Of a stretch of DNA of 64,000 nt, positions 51,872 to 60,916 are shown in pieces. The DNA is taken from assembly GCA_964548655.1 (NCBI GenBank), contig CAZJQT010000002.1, positions 1-64,000 on the forward strand, written 5' to 3'. The notes beneath the pieces were generated by a model that saw only the letters and a program-made list of their open reading frames with translations, was not told where the DNA came from and did no database searches. The stretch's first letter is position 1. Each line of letters starts with the position of its first letter. Position numbers and translations under genes: made by a program. The stretch comes from CAZJQT01 sp964548655. Lineage in GTDB: Bacteria > Patescibacteriota > Saccharimonadia > Saccharimonadales > CAZJQT01.

Positions 51872-52597
51872 ATGGAATCTTCACTCAACAGCCCGAATTT
51901 TTCCAACTACCGCCCTGAGCTAATTGATAATGTCAGCTTCGTTGCCAACCGTTTGTATAACAATGATTACGAATACCATAATTGGCAACACATCGAAAAC
52001 ACCTTGACCGAAGCTAGACGATTAGTAACGTTCTGCGGTGAGAATGGCTTAGTTGTAGATCAAGAAGTGGTGGAGCTGGCTGTACTATTGCACGACGCTC
52101 TGTTTGACGTGCCTGAAGACATACACCCCCACCAAAGTAAAGAGGAATTTTCAGCCGCTGTGACAGCAGATGTGTTACAGGGTTTCCCAGTTTCAGCAGA
52201 CAAAACTAGCCACGTTCAAGCCTGCATATTAAGCACTCAGAGGGGCGTACAATGCACTAGTCCAGAAGCTATAGTTGTCCGTCGAGCTGATTTAGCGAAC
52301 GTAGCTGATAATTTTGATGTCTTCATGGAAAACGCCGGTAAACTTCTGAAGGAATTCCGGCGTATCAATGGCAAGGATATGCCTATCGAACAATGGGTCA
52401 ACGGCATAAAACAAAACCTGGACGATTACTTCTCTGAAAATTTGAGCCTGGGAGATTTCGACCGCGATCGCGCTGGCTTTAACCCTTTCGTACGCGGCTA
52501 TAAGCGAAACATTGCTCGGCTAAACAGAGAAATTGCCGATGCTGCACGGCAAAACTATGACAAAATTCGTAGCAAGCTGTTCCCGCAAGCCGCTTAA
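51872..52597 (+). CDS. HD-domain phosphohydrolase-like protein
   Basis: 241-aa protein. The motif YHNWQHIENTL (residues 32-42) with AVLLHDALFD (residues 69-78) is the HD metal-binding pattern of the predicted metal-dependent HD hydrolases (COG4339 type). The nucleotide substrate is unknown. The C-terminal third is helical and basic. TATAAT nine bases before the ATG implies a near-leaderless mRNA. It converges with gatB (stops overlap by four bases). Confidence 0.7.
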   Translation: MESSLNSPNFSNYRPELIDNVSFVANRLYNNDYEYHNWQHIENTLTEARRLVTFCGENGLVVDQEVVELAVLLHDALFDVPEDIHPHQSKEEFSAAVTADVLQGFPVSADKTSHVQACILSTQRGVQCTSPEAIVVRRADLANVADNFDVFMENAGKLLKEFRRINGKDMPIEQWVNGIKQNLDDYFSENLSLGDFDRDRAGFNPFVRGYKRNIARLNREIADAARQNYDKIRSKLFPQAA

Positions 52598-54048
52598 ATT
52601 CCAAGTTGCTTCTTGATCAACTTTTGGGCTAGGCCGGGGTTGGCTTGGCCTCTTGACTGCTTCATAACTTGGCCGACTAAAAAGCCGATAGCCTTCATTT
52701 CGCCCTTCTTAACATCTTCGGCTGGTTTAGGATTGTCTTTAATCACTTGAGCGACAATTTTAGTAAGCTCGCTTTCATCCGAAAGCTGCAGGACTGATTT
52801 AGCTTTGGCTATCTCTGCTGGCTTACCACCTGAACCGAGCATTTCTAGCAAAACTACCTTGGCCCCAGACGAGCTGACTTTGCCAGCACTCACTAGTTCT
52901 GCTAGTTCAATTAGATGTGCGGGCTCTAGTTTTAGACTTTCCCAGCTTAGTTTGTCGTTAGAGACTAACGCTTGAACGTCGCCCACCAGCCAATTAGCTA
53001 TTTTCCTGACTAGCTCTGGCTTAACTTTTTGGTCTATCAGTTTAATTATCACTTTTCCGGCCGGGATCTCATCTAGCAAAGTTTCGATTGAGGCCGGGTC
53101 AAGCTCAAGCGCTTGCAGGCGACCGCGGATAGTACCAGGCAAAGCTGGCATATTCTTTTGGACTTCATCAACTTGTTGACCACTCAAAACAACCGGGGGC
53201 AAATCAGGTTCAGGGAAATAGCGATAATCATGGGCTTCTTCTTTGCCGCGTTGCGAAAAAGTCTTTTGCTTGGCATCATCCCAACCACGTGTTTCCTGGA
53301 CAATCAACTGACCCTTTTCTAAAAGTTCAATTTGGCGTTCTACCTCATACTCGACGGCTTTTTCAACACTTCGGAAAGAGTTCAAGTTCTTGGTTTCAGT
53401 CCGAGTACCAAGCTGTTCATCCTTGTTAACTGATACATTGACATCAAAGCGCATATTGCCGTGATAGAGGTCGGCATCCGAAACATCGGCGTAGCGCATT
53501 AATAGCCATAACTCACGGACATAGGCTTTGGCTTCGACTGAGGAATGCATGTCCGGTTCAGAGACAATCTCCAAGAGCGGTGTGCCTGCCCGGTTCAGAT
53601 CGACGAGGCTATAGTCAGCCCCGGTCGGGTGAGTGGTCTTGCCAGCATCTTCTTCCAGATGGGCCCGGGTAATATTGACCCGTTTAGGTTGGCCGTTGAC
53701 ATTAATATCAACCAAGCCACCGACAACGATTGGCTGATCGAATTGTGTAATCTGGTAGCCCTTAGGCAAGTCTGGATAAAAATAATGTTTACGATCAAAC
53801 TTACTAAAGTGCTGTGGCTTAGTATTGAGGGCAAAAGCGGCCTTGATAGCTAGGTTAATAGCTGCTTCATTCAAAACCGGCAAAGCGCCAGGCATACCCA
53901 AGTCAATGTGACTTATTAGAGTGTTAGGCGCAGCCTCGCGAGCATCATTATTAACAGCCGAGAACAACTTGGTCTTTGTCTTGAGCTGGACATGGCACTC
54001 AATGCCAATCGTCACTTTGTATTTAGAGCGGGCTTCTTTACTTATCAT
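52594..54048 (-). CDS. gatB: Asp-tRNA(Asn)/Glu-tRNA(Gln) amidotransferase subunit B
   Basis: The tRNA-binding and kinase subunit of GatCAB, 484 aa. Family motifs: GIECHVQLKTKTKLFS, LGMPGALPVLNE, FDRKHYFYPDLPKGYQITQFDQPI and VDLNRAGTPLLEIVSEPD. A C-terminal YqeY-like domain ends it. GatCAB makes Gln-tRNA and/or Asn-tRNA by transamidation in species lacking the direct synthetases. Its start overlaps the preceding 141-aa gene by eleven bases. Confidence 0.95.
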   Translation of the reverse strand: MISKEARSKYKVTIGIECHVQLKTKTKLFSAVNNDAREAAPNTLISHIDLGMPGALPVLNEAAINLAIKAAFALNTKPQHFSKFDRKHYFYPDLPKGYQITQFDQPIVVGGLVDINVNGQPKRVNITRAHLEEDAGKTTHPTGADYSLVDLNRAGTPLLEIVSEPDMHSSVEAKAYVRELWLLMRYADVSDADLYHGNMRFDVNVSVNKDEQLGTRTETKNLNSFRSVEKAVEYEVERQIELLEKGQLIVQETRGWDDAKQKTFSQRGKEEAHDYRYFPEPDLPPVVLSGQQVDEVQKNMPALPGTIRGRLQALELDPASIETLLDEIPAGKVIIKLIDQKVKPELVRKIANWLVGDVQALVSNDKLSWESLKLEPAHLIELAELVSAGKVSSSGAKVVLLEMLGSGGKPAEIAKAKSVLQLSDESELTKIVAQVIKDNPKPAEDVKKGEMKAIGFLVGQVMKQSRGQANPGLAQKLIKKQLGI

Positions 54049-54463
54049 TCGGCAAGGCTCCTAGATCCTTCAGAGCTTCACGGTAACTAATCAGCGCTTC
54101 TTTGACTACTGATTCGTTGAGCTTGACTTTATCTGGCCGCTCATTGAGTTGTTTGACAAGGTTGTGAGCTTGCCAGACATCATCATTGTCTTTAAATAAT
54201 CGTTGCGCCGATACCAGACGCGCGCCCATGGATTTGCCCTTGATGCGCTTTTTCCGAAGGGCTTTGTCTAACAATTTATCAGCCGCCCTTAGTGCTTGTG
54301 GCCAAGTTGTCTTATCACGGCAATACAATTGAAGTTCCCGCCACCGGAGGACGAATTTTGGTTTTTTGAGCCGTTTTGACAATAATCGGTAAACAAATAA
54401 GACGATAGCTATCAAAACAAGCGCTGACGCTGCGCCTAGTTCAGCCAAAATAAGTTTGCTCAT
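54038..54463 (-). CDS. Membrane-anchored hypothetical protein inside the gat operon, 141 aa
   Basis: Unknown. One N-terminal membrane segment (residues 5-27) is followed by a basic, helical, Trp-containing cytoplasmic domain with many Lys and Leu. Its ATG overlaps the gatA stop by four bases and its end overlaps gatB, so it is locked into the gatC-gatA-orf-gatB transcript. No such protein is part of the standard GatCAB complex, so a link is only by position. Confidence 0.65.
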   Translation of the reverse strand: MSKLILAELGAASALVLIAIVLFVYRLLSKRLKKPKFVLRWRELQLYCRDKTTWPQALRAADKLLDKALRKKRIKGKSMGARLVSAQRLFKDNDDVWQAHNLVKQLNERPDKVKLNESVVKEALISYREALKDLGALPNDK

Positions 54464-55881
54464 GTCAGTAACTCCTCAACCGAAGCCGCCAAACCAAGCA
54501 ATGACCGGTCAGCTTTTTGTGGTGCCATTAATTGCAAGCCGACTGGCAAGCCGTTAGCTTTGCCAGACGGTAAGCTTATGGATGGGATGCCGGTTAGGTT
54601 GGCAGCTACCGTCATAATATCTGTCAGATACATTTTGAGCGGATCATCAACGTTAGCACCAATTGCAAAAGCAACCGATGGTGCCGTCGGACCAAGCAAA
54701 AAATCAACTTTTTTGAACACTTGATTAAATTCGTCTATTAGTTTGGTACGGAGTTGCTGTGCCCTTTTGTAATACGCGTCGTAGTAGCCACTGGATAGAA
54801 CGTAAGTACCGATCATAATGCGCCGTTTAGCTTCCTGGCCAAAGCCCTCACTTCTCGACCAGTTGTAGCTATCGTCTAGGCTCTTAGCCTCTTTAGAACT
54901 GTGACCATAACGCTGACCATCATAGCGGCTAAGATTACTGCTGACTTCAGCCGGCATAATTATGTAATAAGCTGCTAACGCTAAAGGTAGTGAAGGCAAA
55001 CTAACTTCGGTTATTTCAGCACCAGCCTGTTTTAGCTGGTTTATATTATCTCCTATAATTTGTCTAACTGCGGGGTCCAAACCTTCGCCCATGTACTCTT
55101 TGATAACGCCTATTTTGGCACCTTTTATGTCCTTTGTGCCGACATAACTTTTTGGATCACGCTTAATGCTAGTTGAATCCAGTCCGTCTTGATCTGCCAT
55201 AACGTCTAGCACATAGGCTGCGTCAACTACCGTTTTAGCCAAGGGCCCAATTACGTCCGTACTGCTGGCCATAGCAATCACACCACTGCGCGATACTAAG
55301 CCATAGGTCGGCTTATAGCCAACAGCACCGCAGAAAGCAGCTGGCAAGCGGATAGAACCACCGGTATCAGTGCCGAGCGCAAAAGGCACCATATCTAGAA
55401 TCACCGAAGCCGCTGAACCACCGCTACTGCCACCCGGCACACGAGATTTGTCGTGCGGGTTTTTAGTAGTCATAAAATCCGAGTTTTCAGTTGATGAGCC
55501 GTGGGCGAAGGCGTCCAAATTAGCTTTAGCTACGCAGATAGCGCCCTCGGCCTCAAGTTTTTCAATGGCCGTAGCCTGGTAAGGCGCTTCAAAACCTTTG
55601 AGAATGTTGCTGGCAGCGGTAGTTTCTGAGTCGAAGGTCAAAAAGTTGTCTTTAGCTATGAAAGGCACTCCGGCCAGCCGTCCGATCTTCTTACCTTTTG
55701 AGATGTCCGAATCAATTTGCTTAGCCCGCTCCACGGCGCGATCTTTGATAACGCTAATAACAGCATTGAAATCCTGCTCTTTCTCGATAGTCTTGAGGGC
55801 TTTATGCACTAGCTCAGTGGCTGTTTGCTTGCCGGACTGAACATCGTCAGCAATACTAGCAATAGATGGCCACTGGCTCAT
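54460..55881 (-). CDS. gatA: Asp-tRNA(Asn)/Glu-tRNA(Gln) amidotransferase subunit A
   Basis: The glutaminase subunit of GatCAB, an amidase-signature enzyme of 473 aa. The Ser-cisSer-Lys triad is visible: GVPFIAKDNF (Lys), GGSSGGSAAS (cis-Ser) and GTDTGGSIRLPAAFCG (nucleophile Ser). The substrate region YDGQRYG follows. Its ATG overlaps the gatC stop by four bases (ATGA). Confidence 0.96.
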   Translation of the reverse strand: MSQWPSIASIADDVQSGKQTATELVHKALKTIEKEQDFNAVISVIKDRAVERAKQIDSDISKGKKIGRLAGVPFIAKDNFLTFDSETTAASNILKGFEAPYQATAIEKLEAEGAICVAKANLDAFAHGSSTENSDFMTTKNPHDKSRVPGGSSGGSAASVILDMVPFALGTDTGGSIRLPAAFCGAVGYKPTYGLVSRSGVIAMASSTDVIGPLAKTVVDAAYVLDVMADQDGLDSTSIKRDPKSYVGTKDIKGAKIGVIKEYMGEGLDPAVRQIIGDNINQLKQAGAEITEVSLPSLPLALAAYYIIMPAEVSSNLSRYDGQRYGHSSKEAKSLDDSYNWSRSEGFGQEAKRRIMIGTYVLSSGYYDAYYKRAQQLRTKLIDEFNQVFKKVDFLLGPTAPSVAFAIGANVDDPLKMYLTDIMTVAANLTGIPSISLPSGKANGLPVGLQLMAPQKADRSLLGLAASVEELLT

Positions 55882-56168
55882 AGGATCCTTTTTACTTTTA
55901 TGTGGCCGTCTTTGGTAGCCGGTGCGTTTTTCAGCAAGTCTTTAGTACTAACGCCGTAGTCGATTGCCGTGTCAGACCGCATAACATTAGTCAGCCCAGT
56001 GACTTGACTGGTCGGCTCGAGATCTCTTAGATCAAGTTTTTGTAACTGCTCAACATAACCCAAGATAGACGAAATTTCGGTTTGAAATTTGTCGACTTCC
56101 TCATCAGACAACTGCAGTCGCGCCAGTCGCGCCAATCTTAAAACATCGTCCTTAGAAAGTTTTGCCAT
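55878..56168 (-). CDS. gatC: Asp-tRNA(Asn)/Glu-tRNA(Gln) amidotransferase subunit C
   Basis: Small subunit (96 aa) that holds GatA and GatB together. It has LARLARLQLSDEEVDKF, ILGYVEQLQKLD and LEPTSQV. First gene of the gat operon. TATACT eight bases before the ATG suggests a leaderless mRNA, so the whole operon would start without a 5' leader. Confidence 0.95.
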   Translation of the reverse strand: MAKLSKDDVLRLARLARLQLSDEEVDKFQTEISSILGYVEQLQKLDLRDLEPTSQVTGLTNVMRSDTAIDYGVSTKDLLKNAPATKDGHIKVKRIL

Positions 56169-56204
56169 TTCCTAACAGTATATCAAAGAAGTAAAATTGA
56201 TACC

Positions 56205-56233
56205 TTTACAATGTTTTTAGGCAGGACTACAAT
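56205..56233 (+). promoter_or_regulatory. Promoter of the 56264-57340 gene
   Basis: TTTACA (56205-56210), a 17-base spacer and TACAAT (56228-56233) give a predicted start near 56240 and a leader of about 24 bases containing GGAG (56246-56249), though that is a rather long 14 bases from the ATG. Confidence 0.6.
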
Positions 56234-56263
56234 AAACTAAAGCTTGGAGCCTAAATCAAAACT

Positions 56264-57340
56264 ATGAATGTGATAAACCTATTTGATCGTAACGCTGCCG
56301 TTGGTGAACAAGAACAGATACACCCTCGTGAAAACGGGGGTGTTTTATTAGAACCACCTATTCCCTATGAGCTTGATGTTGTTAAACGGCGCCTGCTATG
56401 GCAAACCGACATGGAAGACATTGGTCATTTTGAACGTTATGAAGTAACTTTTGATGATGGCAGCCGCTATCAAGAGCAAAAATCCATGCCACTAAACCAA
56501 GCTTATGATTTAGGTGTCAGCATGACCACGCCATGGTGGGTGCGTTTATCTGGCTATGCTACTGAAGTTCAAAAAGAGCTTGCCAAAGAAGGCATCGCAT
56601 CGGATTTAGTTGGTCCACCGGAATTTAACTTTAACTTCAAGTCTATCTTTCATTTCTTTGATCAAGTCAAAATGGAACGGGATGCCTCTGTCCAGATGGT
56701 CTTGTTTAAGGAAGCCGCTCGCAGTGGCTTGTTCAGCGAAGAGGAAATGATGGCCACCGGCTATTCACGTGGAGCAATGATGATATGGTATTTGCTGGCC
56801 TTCGAGGAAGCTTTCGGTGTAAACCTCGCATATTTCGATTCTAATGATCCATGCTTGACAGAAGCGATCTCAGCCAGCGACGTGGATCTCCATGACCTTG
56901 ATACCTATACTTATTTACCTCGCGAAATTTTGGCTGGTCGCGAAGCTATTAGACGGCACTCCAAAGAAGATAAGTGGCGGCTTGTAAAACATCATGAACG
57001 AGGCAGGCACTTTCTCTTACAGCACCTGGCGGTCGGAGCTTCAATACTAGACGGGCAGGCCGGCAAACCACTGCCATTTATACCTAAGGATAAAACGGGA
57101 TCGGTACGTTTGTACGATGACAGTATTGGCAACCAGGGTGATAAATTAAAAGCCAAACTGGTTGGCCACCCATACATCCACGTCGGCGACAGGCGAGGTC
57201 TGCACGCATCAGGCATGAGCCCAAATGTGCGACGAGCGGCCGTCGGCCGCATTGCCATTGCTCAAAACTACCATAAAGAGCAGATACCTTTTGGGAATAA
57301 AGACTTACTTAAAATAACTTATTTACAAGAAACCGCCTAA
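56264..57340 (+). CDS. Hypothetical protein, possible alpha/beta hydrolase, 358 aa
   Basis: The segment ATGYSRGAMMIWYLLAFEEAFGVNLAYFDSNDPC (about 165-200) has a GxSxG-type nucleophile elbow (GYSRG) and an Asp shortly after, and a His occurs late (VGHPYIHVGDRRGLH), which fits an alpha/beta hydrolase fold, though length and spacing are unusual. The first 150 residues have no known domain. No signal peptide. It ends against the uvrB-tail remnant at 57337. Confidence 0.45.
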   Translation: MNVINLFDRNAAVGEQEQIHPRENGGVLLEPPIPYELDVVKRRLLWQTDMEDIGHFERYEVTFDDGSRYQEQKSMPLNQAYDLGVSMTTPWWVRLSGYATEVQKELAKEGIASDLVGPPEFNFNFKSIFHFFDQVKMERDASVQMVLFKEAARSGLFSEEEMMATGYSRGAMMIWYLLAFEEAFGVNLAYFDSNDPCLTEAISASDVDLHDLDTYTYLPREILAGREAIRRHSKEDKWRLVKHHERGRHFLLQHLAVGASILDGQAGKPLPFIPKDKTGSVRLYDDSIGNQGDKLKAKLVGHPYIHVGDRRGLHASGMSPNVRRAAVGRIAIAQNYHKEQIPFGNKDLLKITYLQETA

Positions 57341-57405
57341 AGCTTGCTCTTGACGTCGGCGATGATTTCGCGGAGTTCGGCGGCTTTTTCGAATTCCAAG
57401 TCGGT
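57337..57405 (-). pseudogene. Fragment of a second uvrB 3' end
   Basis: On the minus strand, 57337-57405 translates to TDLEFEKAAELREIIADVKSKL followed by a stop, matching the last 20 residues of the intact UvrB in this window (NLEFEKAAELRDIIADVKSKI). At DNA level it aligns with the true uvrB end (58738 onward) with mostly third-position differences. The rest of uvrB is not present upstream. It looks like a displaced 3' end left when the 57497-58741 gene was inserted. Confidence 0.7.
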
Positions 57406-57461
57406 AAAGCCAGTTGGGTTACAAGTAAGCCGACTATTGGATGAAACCTACCAGAATATGC

Positions 57462-57490
57462 TTGTGTATTTCTTGATTATATGTTATTAT
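57462..57490 (+). promoter_or_regulatory. Promoter of the lipoprotein gene
   Basis: TTGTGT (57462-57467), a 17-base spacer, and TATTAT (57485-57490) with TG three bases before it. The ATG at 57497 follows six bases later, so the mRNA should be leaderless. Confidence 0.6.
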
Positions 57491-57496
57491 ATACTT

Positions 57497-58741
57497 ATGT
57501 CCGGTGAATTACTGACGCAGCGGGTTCGCGGTAGCGCTATGGCATTTGCCTTGGCCGGTTCCTTGATACTAGGCGGCTGTGTAGAAAGCGGTCACACTTC
57601 AAAACAGGCCGACTCCGCTTCAGCAGGATTCTCACCCTTCACCGAGACTCCCCAACACTGTATTGAACCGACAATTGACGAGATTAACACAGCGGATGAT
57701 TTACTCAGAGCACCTGAAGATCCGCTGGCGAGTATTCCAGTTTCCGTAAGTCAGAGAGGGTCTGATTACGAGGATCAGATGGCAAAATATACCGATTTCT
57801 TAAAACAAACTGCCGCCGAAGACCACGTAACTATCTTTGATGGTGCACCTGCTGCCAATAGCATTTATAACAGCCTGGCTGGCATGAAACCCGCGCCTGA
57901 ATCATTTGCCACTTACCTGACCGAGGTTCAGCAGTTTTTAGATCAACTCGGCGTGACCGTGACAGTAGCCGAACCGGGCGTAACGTACTCGTACGGTGGC
58001 CGCGTTCCGACTGCTGAAGAATTGGCTTCAAAAAGTGCCGCTTATTTATTGGCTGATATTGCCACGGCTTTTTCTAACCTGCCTAAGGAATACGTCGGGC
58101 TGGCTGGCTTGAAGCACATAATCATCGTCGCTGGTACTGATACTGAAGACGTCGCCGGGTATGCCAATACTGAATATCCGCACGACACGATTGTCCTGGA
58201 CATACTTAAAACTCCGGACCAATCAATCTCCCCTAGTGGCGTGAACCATGAACTCTATCACCTGATTGACGCTGCCAGTTGTGGTGCCGTAGACATGTTT
58301 AACGACCATGGGTTTGTAACGTTAAATGGCAACCGTATGTTGTATTCAAACGTTCCGCTTGACACAAGACCTACTTATCCTTCATACAAAGGCAGCTTCA
58401 CAACAGAAGAAAACAACGACACACAGATGCTCGTTAATGCCAACCAGCAAGCCGACAATACCTTGCGGTGTCAGATTGTTAGCCAAGAGCTCTCTGATCA
58501 AGCCGAAGTTGTAACCGTGTCAGACTATCATCCTAATCCTGCTGAAGATAAGGCCGAGATCGGCTCGGTTATTCCAAATACCAATGACTATGTTGAATTC
58601 GACAACCCGCAGTATGCCACCTTATACCCGAAATTTCGCTACCTTTTAGCTCGTTTATATCATCAAAACCCCGGCATTGTCAGGTTCTTTGCCAAAACCA
58701 GCCGGCGTCCAATGGAAGATCCACTGCGAGCAAACTGCTAG
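57497..58741 (+). CDS. Lipoprotein with HExxH motif (putative metalloprotease)
   Basis: 414 aa from the ATG at 57497. The N-terminus is a lipoprotein signal: hydrophobic residues then LGGC (lipobox), placing the mature protein on the outer face of the membrane. VNHELYHLIDAA (about residue 250) is an HExxH zinc motif, so an extracellular peptidase is plausible, but the fold is not identified. A longer reading upstream overlaps the uvrB-tail fragment and promoter and is not used. It is convergent with uvrB, with overlapping stops. Confidence 0.6.
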   Translation: MSGELLTQRVRGSAMAFALAGSLILGGCVESGHTSKQADSASAGFSPFTETPQHCIEPTIDEINTADDLLRAPEDPLASIPVSVSQRGSDYEDQMAKYTDFLKQTAAEDHVTIFDGAPAANSIYNSLAGMKPAPESFATYLTEVQQFLDQLGVTVTVAEPGVTYSYGGRVPTAEELASKSAAYLLADIATAFSNLPKEYVGLAGLKHIIIVAGTDTEDVAGYANTEYPHDTIVLDILKTPDQSISPSGVNHELYHLIDAASCGAVDMFNDHGFVTLNGNRMLYSNVPLDTRPTYPSYKGSFTTEENNDTQMLVNANQQADNTLRCQIVSQELSDQAEVVTVSDYHPNPAEDKAEIGSVIPNTNDYVEFDNPQYATLYPKFRYLLARLYHQNPGIVRFFAKTSRRPMEDPLRANC

Positions 58742-60702
58742 ATTTTAGACTTGACGTCGGCAATAATGTCTCGTAGTTCAGCGGCTTTTTCAAATTCTAG
58801 ATTGGCTGCCGCCAACTCCATTTGCGAGCTCAGGTCGCGGATCAGATGGCCGTATTCATCCTTAGGGATTTTCTTGAGATCCAGTTTGGCCTTTTTGGCT
58901 TCTTCGGGCATGTCAGGACGCATACCTTTTTCAATAGTTTTGGCAACGCTGGTCGGGGTTATATGGTGCTTTGTATTGTAATCTTCTTGGATTTTGCGCC
59001 GTCGGTTAGTCTCATCAATCGCCCGCTTCATACTGCCAGTGACGTGATCGGCATACATTAGCACCCGTCCTTCCTGGTGGCGAGCGGCACGGCCGATGGT
59101 TTGGATCAAGGCTTGCTCACTACGCAGGAAACCTTCCTTATCGGCGTCCAAAATGGCCACCAGACTAACTTCTGGTAGATCTAAGCCTTCTCTGAGCAGA
59201 TTAATGCCGACTACGACGTCATAAGTACCCAGCCGCAGATCACGTAGAATGTCGGTGCGCTCCAAAGTCTCAACGTCGCTGTGAAGATAAGTGACTTTGA
59301 TCTTGATTTCACTCAAATACTCAGTTAGGTCTTCGGCCATGCGTTTGGTCAAAGTTGTCACCAAAATACGCTGGCGTTTATCAATGGTGGCTCTTATTTC
59401 ATTTATCAGATCATCAATCTGGCCCTCGATGGGCTTGAGTTCAATTTTGGGATCTAGTAACCCAGTTGGGCGAATAACCTGCTGAGCCGGCTTGGGGCTG
59501 CGGCTGAGCTCATAGTCTGCTGGCGTAGCGCTAACATACACCGCTTGATTGATGTGCTTTTCAAACTCCGTAAAAGTCAGTGGACGGTTATCCAGAGCAC
59601 TTGGCAGTCTAAAGCCATGTTCAACCAACACTTCCTTGCGGGCTCGGTCGCCGTTGTACATGCCACGTACCTGGGGCATGGTCATGTGCGATTCATCAAT
59701 AAATAATAAATAGTCGTCTGGGAAATAGTCCATTAGCGTAGCTGGCTGTTCGCCTGGCTCGCGATTTGTCAGATAACGACTATAGTTTTCAATACCTTTT
59801 ACAAAGCCGGTTTCTTCCATCATCTCCAGGTCAAACCGAGTCCGTTGTTCAAGCCGTTGGGCTTCTAGTAGCTGGCCATTTTTCTTGAAATAACTTAGCC
59901 GCTCGGCTAGTTCGGCTTCAATCTTACCCAAAGCACCTTTGAGTTTTTGCTCTGGAGTAACATAGTGGCTACTTGGGAAAATTCGCACACTAGTAGGTTT
60001 TTGCAGAATTTCACCCGTCAACGGGTCAATTTGCGTGATTTTGTCTATCTGATCGCCAAAAAACTCTAGCCGATAAGCTAGCTCTTCGCCGGCTGGAAAA
60101 ACATCGACAGTATCGCCGCGCACCCTAAAGACTCCGCGATGAAAATCATGGTCGTTGCGTTGGTATTGAATATCGGTCAAGCGTCTTAATAATTTGTCGC
60201 GCTGGTGTCTTTCGCCTAACTTAACTTGCAACGACAAGCTACCGTAGTCTTCAACTGAGCCAATTCCGTAGATACAGCTGACTGAGGCGACAATGATGAC
60301 ATCACGCCTGGTTAGTAGCGCGTCAGTGGCGGCGTGTCGCAAGCGGTCAATTTCCTCATTTATTTGTGAATCTTTTTCTATGTAAGTATTGGACCGCGGG
60401 ATATAAGCTTCTGGCTGGTAGTAATCAAAGTAGCTCACAAAATAATGAACAGCGTTATCTGGAAAAAACTGTTTGAATTCTGAGTACAACTGGGCTGCCA
60501 GAGTTTTGTTATGACTGAGTACCAGAGTTGGCCTTTGCTGATTGGCAATCAAATTGGCCATTGTAAAAGTCTTGCCACTACCAGTTACACCAAGCAAAAC
60601 CTGCTCTTTAACTTTGTCTTCTAAGCCTTTGTTTAACTTAGCAATTGCCGACGGTTGATCGCCAGTTGGCTGATAATTGCTCTTTAGTCTGAGTTTAGTC
60701 AC
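58738..60702 (-). CDS. uvrB: Excinuclease ABC subunit B
   Basis: Nucleotide excision repair damage-recognition helicase, 654 aa. Walker A is LLGVTGSGKTFTMA (about 37), the beta-hairpin region FVSYFDYYQPEAYIP is present, motif II is YLLFIDESHMTMPQV, and the C-terminal UVR motif binding UvrC ends the protein (AANLEFEKAAELRDIIADV). The start is GTG, six bases after TACAAT. Its 3' end is duplicated 1.4 kb away (57337-57405). Confidence 0.96.
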   Translation of the reverse strand: MTKLRLKSNYQPTGDQPSAIAKLNKGLEDKVKEQVLLGVTGSGKTFTMANLIANQQRPTLVLSHNKTLAAQLYSEFKQFFPDNAVHYFVSYFDYYQPEAYIPRSNTYIEKDSQINEEIDRLRHAATDALLTRRDVIIVASVSCIYGIGSVEDYGSLSLQVKLGERHQRDKLLRRLTDIQYQRNDHDFHRGVFRVRGDTVDVFPAGEELAYRLEFFGDQIDKITQIDPLTGEILQKPTSVRIFPSSHYVTPEQKLKGALGKIEAELAERLSYFKKNGQLLEAQRLEQRTRFDLEMMEETGFVKGIENYSRYLTNREPGEQPATLMDYFPDDYLLFIDESHMTMPQVRGMYNGDRARKEVLVEHGFRLPSALDNRPLTFTEFEKHINQAVYVSATPADYELSRSPKPAQQVIRPTGLLDPKIELKPIEGQIDDLINEIRATIDKRQRILVTTLTKRMAEDLTEYLSEIKIKVTYLHSDVETLERTDILRDLRLGTYDVVVGINLLREGLDLPEVSLVAILDADKEGFLRSEQALIQTIGRAARHQEGRVLMYADHVTGSMKRAIDETNRRRKIQEDYNTKHHITPTSVAKTIEKGMRPDMPEEAKKAKLDLKKIPKDEYGHLIRDLSSQMELAAANLEFEKAAELRDIIADVKSKI

Positions 60703-60745
60703 CGTCTAATTGTAGCAGCCATGATTTAGTCTTCACTAAAGGCAT

Positions 60746-60916
60746 GCCACGTTTTCCGCACTTAGGCTATTTTCGGTGCGCTCTTGCGGAACGCAAACGA
60801 GGTGTATATGCATACAGTGAGTGCGTACCGTAAAAGAGCAAGCCGAAAATAGTCAAGAAGTCAGCGGTGTTTCTGGCTTCGCCAGAAAACAGGCTGACTG
60901 ATGCGGGAGACGTGGC
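60746..60916. ncRNA. 171-bp structured element, three-way-junction candidate RNA
   Basis: No gene is visible between uvrB (60702) and the LOG gene stop (60916). The element is closed by GCCACGT (60746-60752) with ACGTGGC (60910-60916) and TCCGCA with TGCGGGA just inside. Two arms follow: CTATTTTCGG (60767-60776) with CCGAAAATAG (60843-60852), continued by GCTCTT / AAGAGC; and GTCAGC (60860-60865) with GCTGAC (60893-60898) ending in a hairpin TTTCTGGC-TTC-GCCAGAAA. Strand cannot be decided. It could be a noncoding RNA, a REP/MITE-like repeat, or an intergenic terminator structure. Confidence 0.45.
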
